A DNA stretch of 27,419 nucleotides, taken from positions 1 through 27,419 of the forward strand of contig DYTG01000007.1 of NCBI GenBank assembly GCA_020726085.1, written 5' to 3'. Source of the stretch: Sulfurovum sp. (GTDB taxonomy: Bacteria > Campylobacterota > Campylobacteria > Campylobacterales > Sulfurovaceae). The notes below the pieces were generated by a model. It saw only the letters and a program-made list of their open reading frames with translations. It had not been told where the DNA came from and ran no database searches. The first letter of the stretch is position 1, and each line of letters opens with the position of its first letter. Positions 15,935 through 23,152 of this stretch are shown here, in pieces. The translations under genes and the position numbers were made by a program.

Positions 15935-18653
15935 AACCAAAGAGCATCTTGCTATCATCAGTTTCTTGAATAGCTTTGAGACGATTAGTAGCAAGCTTGA
16001 GAAATATTTTCACTTTTTCAATACAAAAAAAGATTATATTTTAGAAAACATGAAAGATGAAAACAGTTATCGTTATGATTTGGATTTGGATGATAGCTAT
16101 CGTTTTTTGAAGCATGAACTCAACCTTGATACTCTCAAAGTTTTTGATTATCTTGCAAAGAGGCACTACAAGATTTACAATGGCAAAATCTATATTTGCA
16201 ATGATACTTTTGAGGAGTATCAACTTTTGGGTTCGTCGATAGACCTTAATCCTCTTATGGCTCACTATACTTTAAAGCACACCGATGGATTGGAAAAAAA
16301 TAATAGATTGCGTTTTATTGATAACAATAGGGATGTTGATTTTAAATTTTACGGCGATTTAGAGAAGCGACTTGTAACCTACAGTGATTTGCATATCCAT
16401 CTAGGCGGGGCTTTGCCCTTTGAGGTTCGATTGCACCACCTGCTAAAAGATGCCAATACTTTAGATTTAAAGCAACAAAATCAAAAACTTTTTAAACATA
16501 TTGGTTGCCATTTTACTGTCGCTGATATTGTTTTTGCAACTTCAATAATAGAAAATATGCTTATTTCCCTTTATATCAACAATGAACAAGAAGTTATAGA
16601 TAATGTGAAAAATGATTTAAATTATTTCTTAAAACTTTTAAAAAATCAACACTCCATTCGAGAATATATCTCTTTTCGCAAATACAACATAACGGGAATT
16701 CGACATATTCACAAAGTGGAATTTAACAACCACAACGGAGATACATTTGAGGATATGTTTGCAAACAAAATGATACAAGAGTTTCAAAATAATAATATTA
16801 AGCAAGGCGATAGGTATTTGATGCTCTTTTTTCTCAATAAATTACAACATAAAGATTCGTACGCTCTTGTGATTGAGATATATCTTGTACTTCGTAATAT
16901 CATCAAACAATTTATGGTACAACAACACAAAAGAGAGGGCTTGGGCTACTTCTCCCTCTATTCAAGCAGCAAGATACGACGAGATAAAAAAGAGTATGAA
17001 AAAAAGATAATTATCGACCATTTGTTACATGTGCAACTCAACAGCAATATCGAAGGACGCATATCTGCTTCAAGCTCTTCAACTGATACGATTAAAGCGA
17101 TAAAAGGATATATTGATAATTTTGAAGCTGATAAAAACAACGAGAGTCAATTAAAATTTGTTTTTCATTTTCAAAAGAGTGAAGACAAGACTGTTGCTAC
17201 AATTAAAAAACTTTACTCTCATTTTAAAAATAGCCAATCCCTACTCTACTCTCGACCTCGATGGAGCAATCATCGAAAAGAGATAAAACAACAAGCACTA
17301 GCAATCAAAGATATATTGAGCAATCCGACTTATCGAAAATATCCACTCTATCCCAAACTTACAAATAAAAAAGGTAAAATCACCCAAAAAAGCATTCATA
17401 AACTTAAAAATATTCAATATTTTGATTATGTTAATTATTACATAGGTGGCATTGATGTGGCAGGCAAGGAGTTTTTGACAAAACCTGAAGTTTATGCCCC
17501 AATTTATAGAAATTTTAAAAAAAGCATAGAAACTTCAGGCAAAGTCTTACAAAGAGACTATCCCTATATTGAAACCGAGCAACTCAAAGAGATTGATTTT
17601 AAATACACCTATCATGTGGGTGAGGATTTTCGTGATATACTAAGTGGACTACGAGCCATTTTTGAAGCCATTTTGTTTTTGGATTTAAAAGATGGAGATA
17701 GAATAGGACACGGTTTGGCTCTAGGCATCGACCCTAAACTGTTTTTGTCCAATCGCAATCATGAGATTAAGCTTTCAAAACAAGAAGCACTTGATAATGC
17801 TCTGTTTGTTTATTATATAATTAACCGCTACAATGTAGAGTTTACTATTGCAAAAAGTAGCGTAGAGGAGATAATTTATGGTCTCTCTAAAGATATATAT
17901 CGTAACACTATCAATACATATTTTAATATTGATGATTTGATGGATGCATGGTTTTTGAGACGCAATTGTCCAAATGAAGTAATACTTTGCAAAGATCTTT
18001 TTGACAATAGAGTTTATCAAAACGACATCAAAAATAGGACCTATCAACTCAAAATGATACTTCAACAAAAGCATTTGCATCATTTTATTCCCAATATTGA
18101 TTTTGTCAAAAATGCCTTACCTGATTTTATTGCAAACAATGACAATAACGGTTCGATTCACTCTCGCTACAACCATCTCCACAACAATCCAATAGCCTAT
18201 AGGCTCTATTGGCTTTATATGCAAGATGCGGAAGTTATATTTCGTGGCGAAGCAAACTATGAGCATAATTTTTTATTCCATGAAGATTTTTATGAGCAGG
18301 TTCAAGATGTGATTATGGAGTATATTGTTGCACCAAAAGGAATAATTATTGAATCAATGCTAAGCTCAAATATTCTTATTGGGGGAATAAGTAAATATAG
18401 CCAACATCCAATTTTTCGTTTTAAGCCCATCGAAAAAACGATTATGCCCAATAGATTTAATATTCGCACAAAAAAATTGTCTGTTGTATTGGGGACTGAC
18501 AATCCTGGCATACAAAACACGACGTACATCAAAGAACTCTACCATCTAAAAGAAGCTTGTATACAAAATGGGGCAACTCCACAAGAAGCCTATCAATATA
18601 TTTTAGAGATTGTCAATGAAGGCAATCATGCTTTTGCTCACAGCAGTGCATAA
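15921..18653 (+). CDS. rdrB: RADAR adenosine deaminase RdrB
   Basis: A 910-residue divergent adenosine deaminase. RdrB is reported to deaminate adenosine in RNA or in ATP/dATP, poisoning the cell during phage infection. The metal and catalytic motifs of the ADA amidohydrolase fold are all present and widely spaced: DLHIHLGGA with His158 and His160, YHVGED with His565 and Glu568, DRIGHG with His597, and GTDNPG with Asp860. So the enzyme should be active. The long insert between 160 and 560 is typical of RdrB rather than of ordinary ADA (about 350 residues). It starts at ATG inside the end of rdrA (14-bp overlap), with a poor ribosome site, implying coupled translation. No membrane segment is seen. 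Confidence 0.87.
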   Translation: MSLLKTKEHLAIISFLNSFETISSKLEKYFHFFNTKKDYILENMKDENSYRYDLDLDDSYRFLKHELNLDTLKVFDYLAKRHYKIYNGKIYICNDTFEEYQLLGSSIDLNPLMAHYTLKHTDGLEKNNRLRFIDNNRDVDFKFYGDLEKRLVTYSDLHIHLGGALPFEVRLHHLLKDANTLDLKQQNQKLFKHIGCHFTVADIVFATSIIENMLISLYINNEQEVIDNVKNDLNYFLKLLKNQHSIREYISFRKYNITGIRHIHKVEFNNHNGDTFEDMFANKMIQEFQNNNIKQGDRYLMLFFLNKLQHKDSYALVIEIYLVLRNIIKQFMVQQHKREGLGYFSLYSSSKIRRDKKEYEKKIIIDHLLHVQLNSNIEGRISASSSSTDTIKAIKGYIDNFEADKNNESQLKFVFHFQKSEDKTVATIKKLYSHFKNSQSLLYSRPRWSNHRKEIKQQALAIKDILSNPTYRKYPLYPKLTNKKGKITQKSIHKLKNIQYFDYVNYYIGGIDVAGKEFLTKPEVYAPIYRNFKKSIETSGKVLQRDYPYIETEQLKEIDFKYTYHVGEDFRDILSGLRAIFEAILFLDLKDGDRIGHGLALGIDPKLFLSNRNHEIKLSKQEALDNALFVYYIINRYNVEFTIAKSSVEEIIYGLSKDIYRNTINTYFNIDDLMDAWFLRRNCPNEVILCKDLFDNRVYQNDIKNRTYQLKMILQQKHLHHFIPNIDFVKNALPDFIANNDNNGSIHSRYNHLHNNPIAYRLYWLYMQDAEVIFRGEANYEHNFLFHEDFYEQVQDVIMEYIVAPKGIIIESMLSSNILIGGISKYSQHPIFRFKPIEKTIMPNRFNIRTKKLSVVLGTDNPGIQNTTYIKELYHLKEACIQNGATPQEAYQYILEIVNEGNHAFAHSSA

Positions 18654-18780
18654 AACTTATCAAAACCCATCATGTCAAATTTGATTTAATGTCTCTTGTC
18701 TCCTTTGATAGGAAATTGTAAAATAGATTTTGACTAACAAATAACTTTTGAGATTTTTAAAAAACCCAACTAATGCCAAT

Positions 18781-19071
18781 CTATTCCCTAGAAAAAACCG
18801 ATACCCATACTCTCTCCCATGGGGGAGCGTCGGCGAAAAAATCCTCTACGACTATCTCTAGTTCATCCATTTGGGCATAAAGCGTTTGATTGTAGGTTTT
18901 GGGGACATAGCCTAGTTTGTGTTTTCCTTTGTAGATAGCGATAGCGTAAGCGTCGCTAGAGTTGTTGGGTTCTTTTTGGAGTATAAGATACTCTCCTTGA
19001 TAGAGACGAAGAGTTTTGCCCTGCGCGTATTGCACTCCTGCGATAAAAAATTTAGCCCACTCTACTTGCAT
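18781..19071 (-). CDS. Stand-alone HIRAN-domain protein
   Basis: A 96-residue protein that is essentially a HIRAN domain. Hallmarks are FIAGVQYAQG (residues 9-18), LILQKEPNNSSDAYAIAIYKGKHKLGYVP (about 29-57), and a hydrophobic C-terminal half. In HLTF-type proteins the HIRAN domain binds 3' ends of single-stranded DNA; bacterial stand-alone versions are of unknown role. GGAG lies seven bases upstream of the ATG. It points toward rdrB (tail to tail, 127 bp of unexplained sequence between) and is divergent from dgkA. Whether it is part of the RADAR locus or an old resident is unknown. Confidence 0.8.
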   Translation of the reverse strand: MQVEWAKFFIAGVQYAQGKTLRLYQGEYLILQKEPNNSSDAYAIAIYKGKHKLGYVPKTYNQTLYAQMDELEIVVEDFFADAPPWERVWVSVFSRE

Positions 19072-19100
19072 ACCAATGCTCCAAAACTTCTATTTATGTA

Positions 19101-19113
19101 ATTATATTATAAT
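19101..19113. promoter_or_regulatory. Back-to-back -10 boxes of the HIRAN gene and dgkA
   Basis: ATTATA at 19101-19106 is a perfect leftward TATAAT for the HIRAN gene (start 19071). Just one base away, TATAAT at 19108-19113 reads rightward for dgkA (start 19151, AAGGA at 19139). Two polymerases could not open both at once, so the two promoters are likely mutually exclusive. -35 boxes are not clear for either. Confidence 0.5.
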
Positions 19114-19150
19114 GCCAATTTCATCAAAATAGCAATATAAGGACAAAATT

Positions 19151-19516
19151 TTGACCAATAAACCCAAATACCATTTAATATACAACGCCAAATACGCTCT
19201 TTCAGGGCTTCGTGCGGCTTTTAGAGATGAAGTCTCGTTTAAAATCGAGCTAGGACTCTTTGTGATTGCTCAAATTGCAATTTTGGCCTCTCCTATCGCC
19301 CTGATTTACAAAGTTATTTTGGGCATTTCGGCATTTTTGCCTCTTTTTGCCGAGCTTATCAACAGCGCTATTGAGCGAGTTGTGGATTTGGTGACGGTTG
19401 AGTTTCATCCTCTAGCAAAGGCGGCTAAAGATATAGGAAGCAGTGTTGTGTTTGTCTCCATTATCATTACGGTTGCCATTTGGCTAAGTGTCTTTTATTT
19501 CATCTTTTTTACCTGA
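19151..19516 (+). CDS. dgkA: Diacylglycerol kinase (DgkA family)
   Basis: A 121-residue integral membrane enzyme of the small prokaryotic diacylglycerol kinase family, phosphorylating diacylglycerol to phosphatidic acid for phospholipid recycling. Three membrane spans are visible (about 33-50, 55-70 and 98-119). The family signature ELINSAIERVVDLV (about 70-83), with the conserved Glu and Asn, and AKAAKDIGSSVVF (about 93-105) are both present. It starts at TTG 19151, with AAGGA (19139-19143) eight bases upstream. A hairpin (19524-19552) follows the stop. Confidence 0.94.
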   Translation: MTNKPKYHLIYNAKYALSGLRAAFRDEVSFKIELGLFVIAQIAILASPIALIYKVILGISAFLPLFAELINSAIERVVDLVTVEFHPLAKAAKDIGSSVVFVSIIITVAIWLSVFYFIFFT

Positions 19517-19523
19517 TGTTAAG

Positions 19524-19552
19524 CAAAAATAGGAGCAAATCCCCTATTTTTG
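19524..19552 (+). terminator. Hairpin after dgkA
   Basis: CAAAAATAGG (19524-19533) and CCTATTTTTG (19543-19552) form a perfect 10-bp inverted repeat with a 9-base loop. The 3' arm supplies the T run, as in bidirectional Rho-independent terminators; the run ends in G rather than continuing. It sits between convergent dgkA and the nuoA-like gene and could end both. A second GC-rich hairpin (CCCG-tacag-CGGG, 19592-19604) lies nearer the nuoA-like stop. Confidence 0.6.
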
Positions 19553-19618
19553 GCAAGGGAGATACATATCCCTTACAACCCCCTAAAGCTACCCGTACAG
19601 CGGGAGAGCGATAAGGTT

Positions 19619-19983
19619 TTAAGCCCACTTAAGAATATTGGAGCGATAGACGTAGATAAGCCCCGCTACCAAAATCCCTATAAATACAAACATCTCTATC
19701 GTCCCAAATAGTCCCAAATCACGAAGATTGATAGCCCACGGAAAGAGAAAAAGTACCTCTACATCAAAAAGCAAAAAAAACGATACCCACAACATAAAAC
19801 TTAATATTAAAAGTATCAAAAGATTCCGTATGGGTAAGCCCCCCCTACCCCACTCTCATAAGGCTCATTTTTACGCTCATTATCACTTCTAGCCCCCACA
19901 TAGCGAGTCAAATGAAAGAAAATAGGAAGAGCTAATACAATCACAAAAACTACCGACGATACCAAGGCAAGATGGGTTGTCAT
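19619..19983 (-). pseudogene. nuoA: NuoA-like NADH-quinone oxidoreductase subunit, two +1 frameshifts
   Basis: A complex I subunit A gene interrupted by two single-base frameshifts. ATG at 19983 opens a reading frame with a hydrophobic start and YESGV. In the minus-strand G7 run (19839-19845) one extra base breaks the frame; dropping it continues to FNIKFYVVGIV. In the T8 run (19773-19780) a second extra base breaks it again; dropping it yields FLLFDVEVLFLFPWA, the NuoA hallmark, then LKWA and a TAA at 19619-19621. Corrected, the product is 120 residues, normal for NuoA with three membrane spans. Both changes lie in homopolymers, so sequencing or assembly errors are likely; a true pseudogene is the alternative. 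No nuoB follows, unlike a usual nuo operon. Confidence 0.8.
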
Positions 19984-20016
19984 AATCTACTCACTTGTAA
20001 TGCCAAAACAACCACG

Positions 20017-20580
20017 TTACGACTCACAATATCTTGCCAACAATCCGCCTATGAGCATTTGGTAGGTCTCATCGCCTTGAAGAATCTTCACAAGTGCCAA
20101 CCCAAAACAAATCGCCGTCCCAGGTCCTTGTGAAGTGATAACTTTGCCATCTTGTACCACTTTTTGGGTAGCGTCGTATCCTTGTGTGCCAATTTGCTCC
20201 TCTACCGATGGATAGCAGGTAAAACGCTCACCCAATACTCCCGCTTGATGCAACGCAAAAGGAGCAGCACACAAAGCAGCGACGTATTTCTCTTTGGCTT
20301 TAAACTCTTTGAGTAGAGATTGTACTTTTTCATGGGTCGCCAAAATATTCGTACCGCCCCAACCCCCTGGAAGTACTATCATATCAAAATCATCACTGCT
20401 GGCATCTTCTATGGGAATATTGGCTTCGATTGTAATGCCGTTAGCCCCTGTGACTAAATTGCTTTGACCAATATAATACAGACTTACTTCAACACCGCCT
20501 CGTCGTAACACATCTATTAATGATACCGCTTCTATCTCTTCAAAACCCTGTGCTAGGGGTATTAATACCTTTGTTGCCAT
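20017..20580 (-). CDS. DJ-1/PfpI family protein
   Basis: A 187-residue member of the DJ-1/YajL branch of the DJ-1/PfpI superfamily, whose activities include protein deglycation, glyoxalase III activity and oxidative-stress protection. Key residues visible: the conserved Glu in FEEIEA (near residues 13-17), VLPGGWGG, and the nucleophile-elbow Cys104 in AALCAAP. The expected HGPG region appears as SQGPGTA, so the catalytic His is replaced by Gln, as in DJ-1-type members. Length is normal. Its leftward TATAAT (20610-20615, in TGCTATAAT) is in the region shared with the Rrf2 regulator. Exact substrate is unknown. Confidence 0.88.
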   Translation of the reverse strand: MATKVLIPLAQGFEEIEAVSLIDVLRRGGVEVSLYYIGQSNLVTGANGITIEANIPIEDASSDDFDMIVLPGGWGGTNILATHEKVQSLLKEFKAKEKYVAALCAAPFALHQAGVLGERFTCYPSVEEQIGTQGYDATQKVVQDGKVITSQGPGTAICFGLALVKILQGDETYQMLIGGLLARYCES

Positions 20581-20609
20581 ATTGCCTCCATGTGTAAAAT
20601 ATCGTAGTA

Positions 20610-20663
20610 ATTATAGCACAAAACTGTATCTAATAAAAATTAGAGTAAAATAGTCTTAATTAA
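20610..20663. promoter_or_regulatory. Divergent promoter with inverted repeats near the Rrf2 gene
   Basis: This is the region between the DJ-1-like gene (minus) and the Rrf2 gene (plus). The leftward extended -10 TGCTATAAT has its TATAAT at 20610-20615. A rightward TAAAAT (20646-20651) may be the rrf2 -10. CTAAT-aaaa-ATTAG (20630-20643) is an inverted repeat overlapping the -35 position, and TTAATTAA (20656-20663) is a palindrome just beyond. Autorepression by the Rrf2 protein is a reasonable inference, and the DJ-1-like gene could share the control. Confidence 0.4.
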
Positions 20664-20686
20664 ACCACAAAGAGGTAACTTTAATC

Positions 20687-21088
20687 ATGTTATTAACAAG
20701 AGCAAGTGAATACGCACTCCTTTCGCTTAGCAAAATAGAACAAAGCGATGTTCCCGTAGGGGCTCAACAATTAGCATTAGAGCTGGGTTTGCCCAAAAGT
20801 TTCTTGGCAAAGATTTTGCAAAATTTAGCCAAAAGTGAGATATTGGAGTCCAAAAGGGGGGTCAATGGTGGATTTATTCTCACTAAAGATGCCAATAATA
20901 TCAGTATCTACAGCGTTATTTTGGCAGCCGAAGGCAAAGCTCCTGCTATTTTTGATTGTACACAATACTCCGAAAGTTGCCCCAATGGTTCTATTGGTGC
21001 GTGTGCTATTTCACCCTTTTTGGCGAAATTTCAATCCAAAATTGATAGCTTTCTCTACGACCTAACACTGGGAGATATTTTAAAATGA
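20687..21088 (+). CDS. Rrf2-family transcriptional regulator with three Cys
   Basis: A 133-residue Rrf2 regulator of the IscR/NsrR kind. An N-terminal winged helix-turn-helix (LTRASEYALLSL; QQLALELGLPKSFLAKILQNL; SKRGVNGGFIL, residues 3-65) is followed by three cysteines, Cys91, Cys98 and Cys106 (CTQYSESCPNGSIGAC), spaced to hold an Fe-S cluster that senses iron-sulfur status or redox/nitrosative stress. Spacing C-x6-C-x7-C is close to the family norm. The ATG of the DHH phosphoesterase overlaps its stop (ATGA), so it may regulate that gene and itself; upstream palindromes are candidate operators. The target signal cannot be told. Confidence 0.9.
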   Translation: MLLTRASEYALLSLSKIEQSDVPVGAQQLALELGLPKSFLAKILQNLAKSEILESKRGVNGGFILTKDANNISIYSVILAAEGKAPAIFDCTQYSESCPNGSIGACAISPFLAKFQSKIDSFLYDLTLGDILK

Positions 21089-22116
21089 GTGCTATTTTTC
21101 ACCTCTCCCATACCGATCTTGATGGATACGGATGTCAATATTTCACCGCTCAATGTTTTAGCGATATTAGCTTTTACAACGCCAACTATGGCCCAGAAGT
21201 CACGGCAATGCTTGAATCAATTTTGGCAAAAATTCAAGCTAGAGATTGCAAAGATGTGACGATTTTGATTACCGACCTTAATCTTACGCCCAAAGAGTCA
21301 CGATGGATTGAAGAGCAAACAACCAAATTGGGGATCACACTCCAACTGCTTGATCACCATGCTTCAGGGCAGAGTTGTTTTGAAAATTTTGCTTGGTACT
21401 ATCTTGATACCACACGAAGTGCATCGCAAATCACCTACGATTGGCTGCAACAACACTACAGCTTCGATCCAAACAACAGCTTTTTAAAAACGGCTCAAGT
21501 TATCAATTCGGTTGATATTTGGCTAAGTAATCATCCCTATTTTGAGCTGGGCAAAGTGGCTCTTAGCATGGTATCTTCAACCAAAGAGCTTAATAAGATT
21601 ATGTTTGATAGCAGTGATAGGGCTTTTAAGCTCTACCTTATTGAGCAAATTAATGCATTTATTGATAGAGAAAATGCTCATATCGCCTTTGATGATGCTA
21701 TGCATAAAATCAAAAAAGAGTTTTTTAAAAATGCCCAAAACGATACCAAAGATAATCTTGTTGCTAGTTACGTTGTGGCTCTTATCGGGACTCAAAAAGA
21801 GCGATTGACAATTGAGTGCGAAGGGAAAAAGGGTGTATTGGTTTATGGCGTAGGAAACTCTTCGATTATTGGCAATAGGTTTTTGTTGGAAAATGAAGAT
21901 TATGATTTCTATATGGATATTTCAGGACGCGGAACTTTTTCAATGCGCAGTGCAAATCGAGTCGATGTAGCCCAATTGGCTCAAAAAATCGGTAACGGTG
22001 GCGGACACCCCAACGCAAGTGGTGGAAAGATAGAAAATTTTAAAAATTCATTTATTTACGAAGAGATTAAGGCATTTGTCGAAGAGCATATTGAGAATGT
22101 AAGCAAAAAAATATAA
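21085..22116 (+). CDS. DHH-family phosphoesterase
   Basis: A 343-residue DHH/DHHA1 phosphoesterase. Metal-binding motifs in order: HTDLDGYGCQ (His9, Asp11, Asp13), ITDLN (Asp64), the name-giving LLDHHASG (Asp90, His91, His92), and NSVDIW (near 139). The DHHA1 glycine-rich motif GNGGGHPNASGG (near 308-319) lies in the C-terminal substrate-binding domain. Related enzymes (NrnA) degrade nanoRNA, 3'-phosphoadenosine-5'-phosphate or cyclic dinucleotide products; which applies here is unknown. It overlaps the Rrf2 gene by 4 bp, so the pair is one translation unit. A hairpin (22122-22144) follows. Confidence 0.88.
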   Translation: MSAIFHLSHTDLDGYGCQYFTAQCFSDISFYNANYGPEVTAMLESILAKIQARDCKDVTILITDLNLTPKESRWIEEQTTKLGITLQLLDHHASGQSCFENFAWYYLDTTRSASQITYDWLQQHYSFDPNNSFLKTAQVINSVDIWLSNHPYFELGKVALSMVSSTKELNKIMFDSSDRAFKLYLIEQINAFIDRENAHIAFDDAMHKIKKEFFKNAQNDTKDNLVASYVVALIGTQKERLTIECEGKKGVLVYGVGNSSIIGNRFLLENEDYDFYMDISGRGTFSMRSANRVDVAQLAQKIGNGGGHPNASGGKIENFKNSFIYEEIKAFVEEHIENVSKKI

Positions 22117-22121
22117 GGAAT

Positions 22122-22144
22122 GGGCAGGTTAAAAGCTTATGCCC
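22122..22144 (+). terminator. Hairpin after the DHH phosphoesterase
   Basis: GGGCA (22122-22126) pairs with TGCCC (22140-22144) across a 13-base loop. TCCTTTTATTT follows, a weak T-rich tract. It lies between two convergent genes, the DHH phosphoesterase and the lipoprotein. The short stem makes this a tentative call. Confidence 0.45.
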
Positions 22145-22157
22145 TCCTTTTATTTAT

Positions 22158-22760
22158 CTATTTAACGCCTCTTGCAAGCTCTGTTTGAACAATACCTCTA
22201 TCACCTACGTATATCTTATCGGTAATACGAACTTTGTGTGTACTGCTAACGACTGAACCAATGACGTAATAACTTCCACTTGGCACACCGTAAAACGCAA
22301 AGTTACCGTTGCCATCTGAGGTTGTAAACTTCATGTAGTTGTAGAGTCTTGAATCGGCTTTGGTAAGTTGATACCCTTTAATATAACTATCATCGTACCA
22401 TTGACGAGAGTAGCTTGTGACGGGATTGAGGTAGAGCCGTGTATTCTGACCATAAATCTTCCCTCCCTTGCCATCGTCCAAATAGATAACGCCCGTAACC
22501 GTGCCGTTGCCTTTAAGTGCCAATCGATTGTACTCAGTTACAGGAAACGGTGGTCTTGATATAATCTCTTTGCGTAAATCTGACGACTCTTTAGAGGATA
22601 CATTTTTGTCGGTATCGCTCACGTCAACATTGGTCATATCTGCCCATTTTTTGCCACTATTATCTTTTTTAGGTGGCTCAATTCTATCGTTTCGACTACA
22701 CGATGTGGTAATCATCAAGAGCGAAATCGCTACGAGATATAAAGATTTTTTTGCAATCAT
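22158..22760 (-). CDS. Putative lipoprotein with carboxypeptidase-regulatory-like fold
   Basis: A 200-residue exported protein. The start MIAKKSLYLVAISLLMITTSC has a lipoprotein signal peptide with Cys21 as probable lipidation site, although Thr rather than Leu lies at -3. A low-complexity charged region (to about 80) leads into a folded part with GVIYLDDGKGGKIYGQNTRLYLNPV and FTTSDGNGNFAFYGVPSGSYYVIG. The last stretch is the strand-turn-strand pattern typical of carboxypeptidase regulatory-like/CNA-B beta-sandwich domains, usually surface or periplasmic binding modules. It is the last gene of the phosphorelay operon, 20 bp after the receiver gene, with its own AAGGAT ribosome site. Why a lipoprotein sits with the relay is unclear. 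Confidence 0.72.
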   Translation of the reverse strand: MIAKKSLYLVAISLLMITTSCSRNDRIEPPKKDNSGKKWADMTNVDVSDTDKNVSSKESSDLRKEIISRPPFPVTEYNRLALKGNGTVTGVIYLDDGKGGKIYGQNTRLYLNPVTSYSRQWYDDSYIKGYQLTKADSRLYNYMKFTTSDGNGNFAFYGVPSGSYYVIGSVVSSTHKVRITDKIYVGDRGIVQTELARGVK

Positions 22761-22780
22761 AAAAAATTATCCTTTTAAGT

Positions 22781-23149
22781 TTATGCTGTCCATTGTCTAA
22801 TTTTTATAAACAAATCATCCTCTTTGATGGGTTTTCTCAAAAAGTCATTTGCACCTAAATCCATCACTTCACCTTTTCGTGTATCATCAGTCGAGAGGAC
22901 AATAACGGGTATGTTATTAAAAATAGGATTGCCTCTAAATATTTTTAAAAACTCAACCCCATCAAGAATTGGCATGATAATATCAAGCAAAACAATATCG
23001 ATAGTACTATCGGCTTTGACTTTATCCAAAGCATCCGAGCCATTCTCAGCCTCTGTCATATTTGAAACGCCTGGATTTTTTTTCAAAATACTCTTCAAAA
23101 GCATTCGATTAATAAAATCATCATCCACAATTAATACATTTAATCCCAT
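22781..23149 (-). CDS. Single-domain response regulator (CheY-like receiver)
   Basis: A 122-residue stand-alone receiver domain with no output domain. The acidic pocket is VDDD (residues 8-11), the phosphoacceptor is Asp56 in LLDIIMP, the conserved Ser/Thr is in VLSTDD, and the conserved Lys is in RKPI. It starts three bases after the kinase stop, with AGGGAT six bases before the ATG, so it is certainly in the kinase operon. It probably receives phosphate from the upstream hybrid kinase or HPt protein and acts by protein contact, as in chemotaxis-like or motility pathways. Confidence 0.92.
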   Translation of the reverse strand: MGLNVLIVDDDFINRMLLKSILKKNPGVSNMTEAENGSDALDKVKADSTIDIVLLDIIMPILDGVEFLKIFRGNPIFNNIPVIVLSTDDTRKGEVMDLGANDFLRKPIKEDDLFIKIRQWTA

Positions 23150-23152
23150 CTG

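Noticed and set aside
12161..18653. Calling this locus a wholly undescribed defence system
   Set aside because: The ATPase/deaminase pair fits the published RADAR system, so novelty is limited to lineage and accessory details.
15921..18653. Ordinary adenosine or AMP deaminase of purine salvage
   Set aside because: It is more than twice the usual length with a long insert between motifs, and it overlaps a large ATPase gene.
18658..18710. Inverted repeat TATCAAA/TTTGATA and palindrome TCAAATTTGA after rdrB
   Set aside because: Arms are short with a long loop in AT-rich sequence and lack a T run; not called as terminator.
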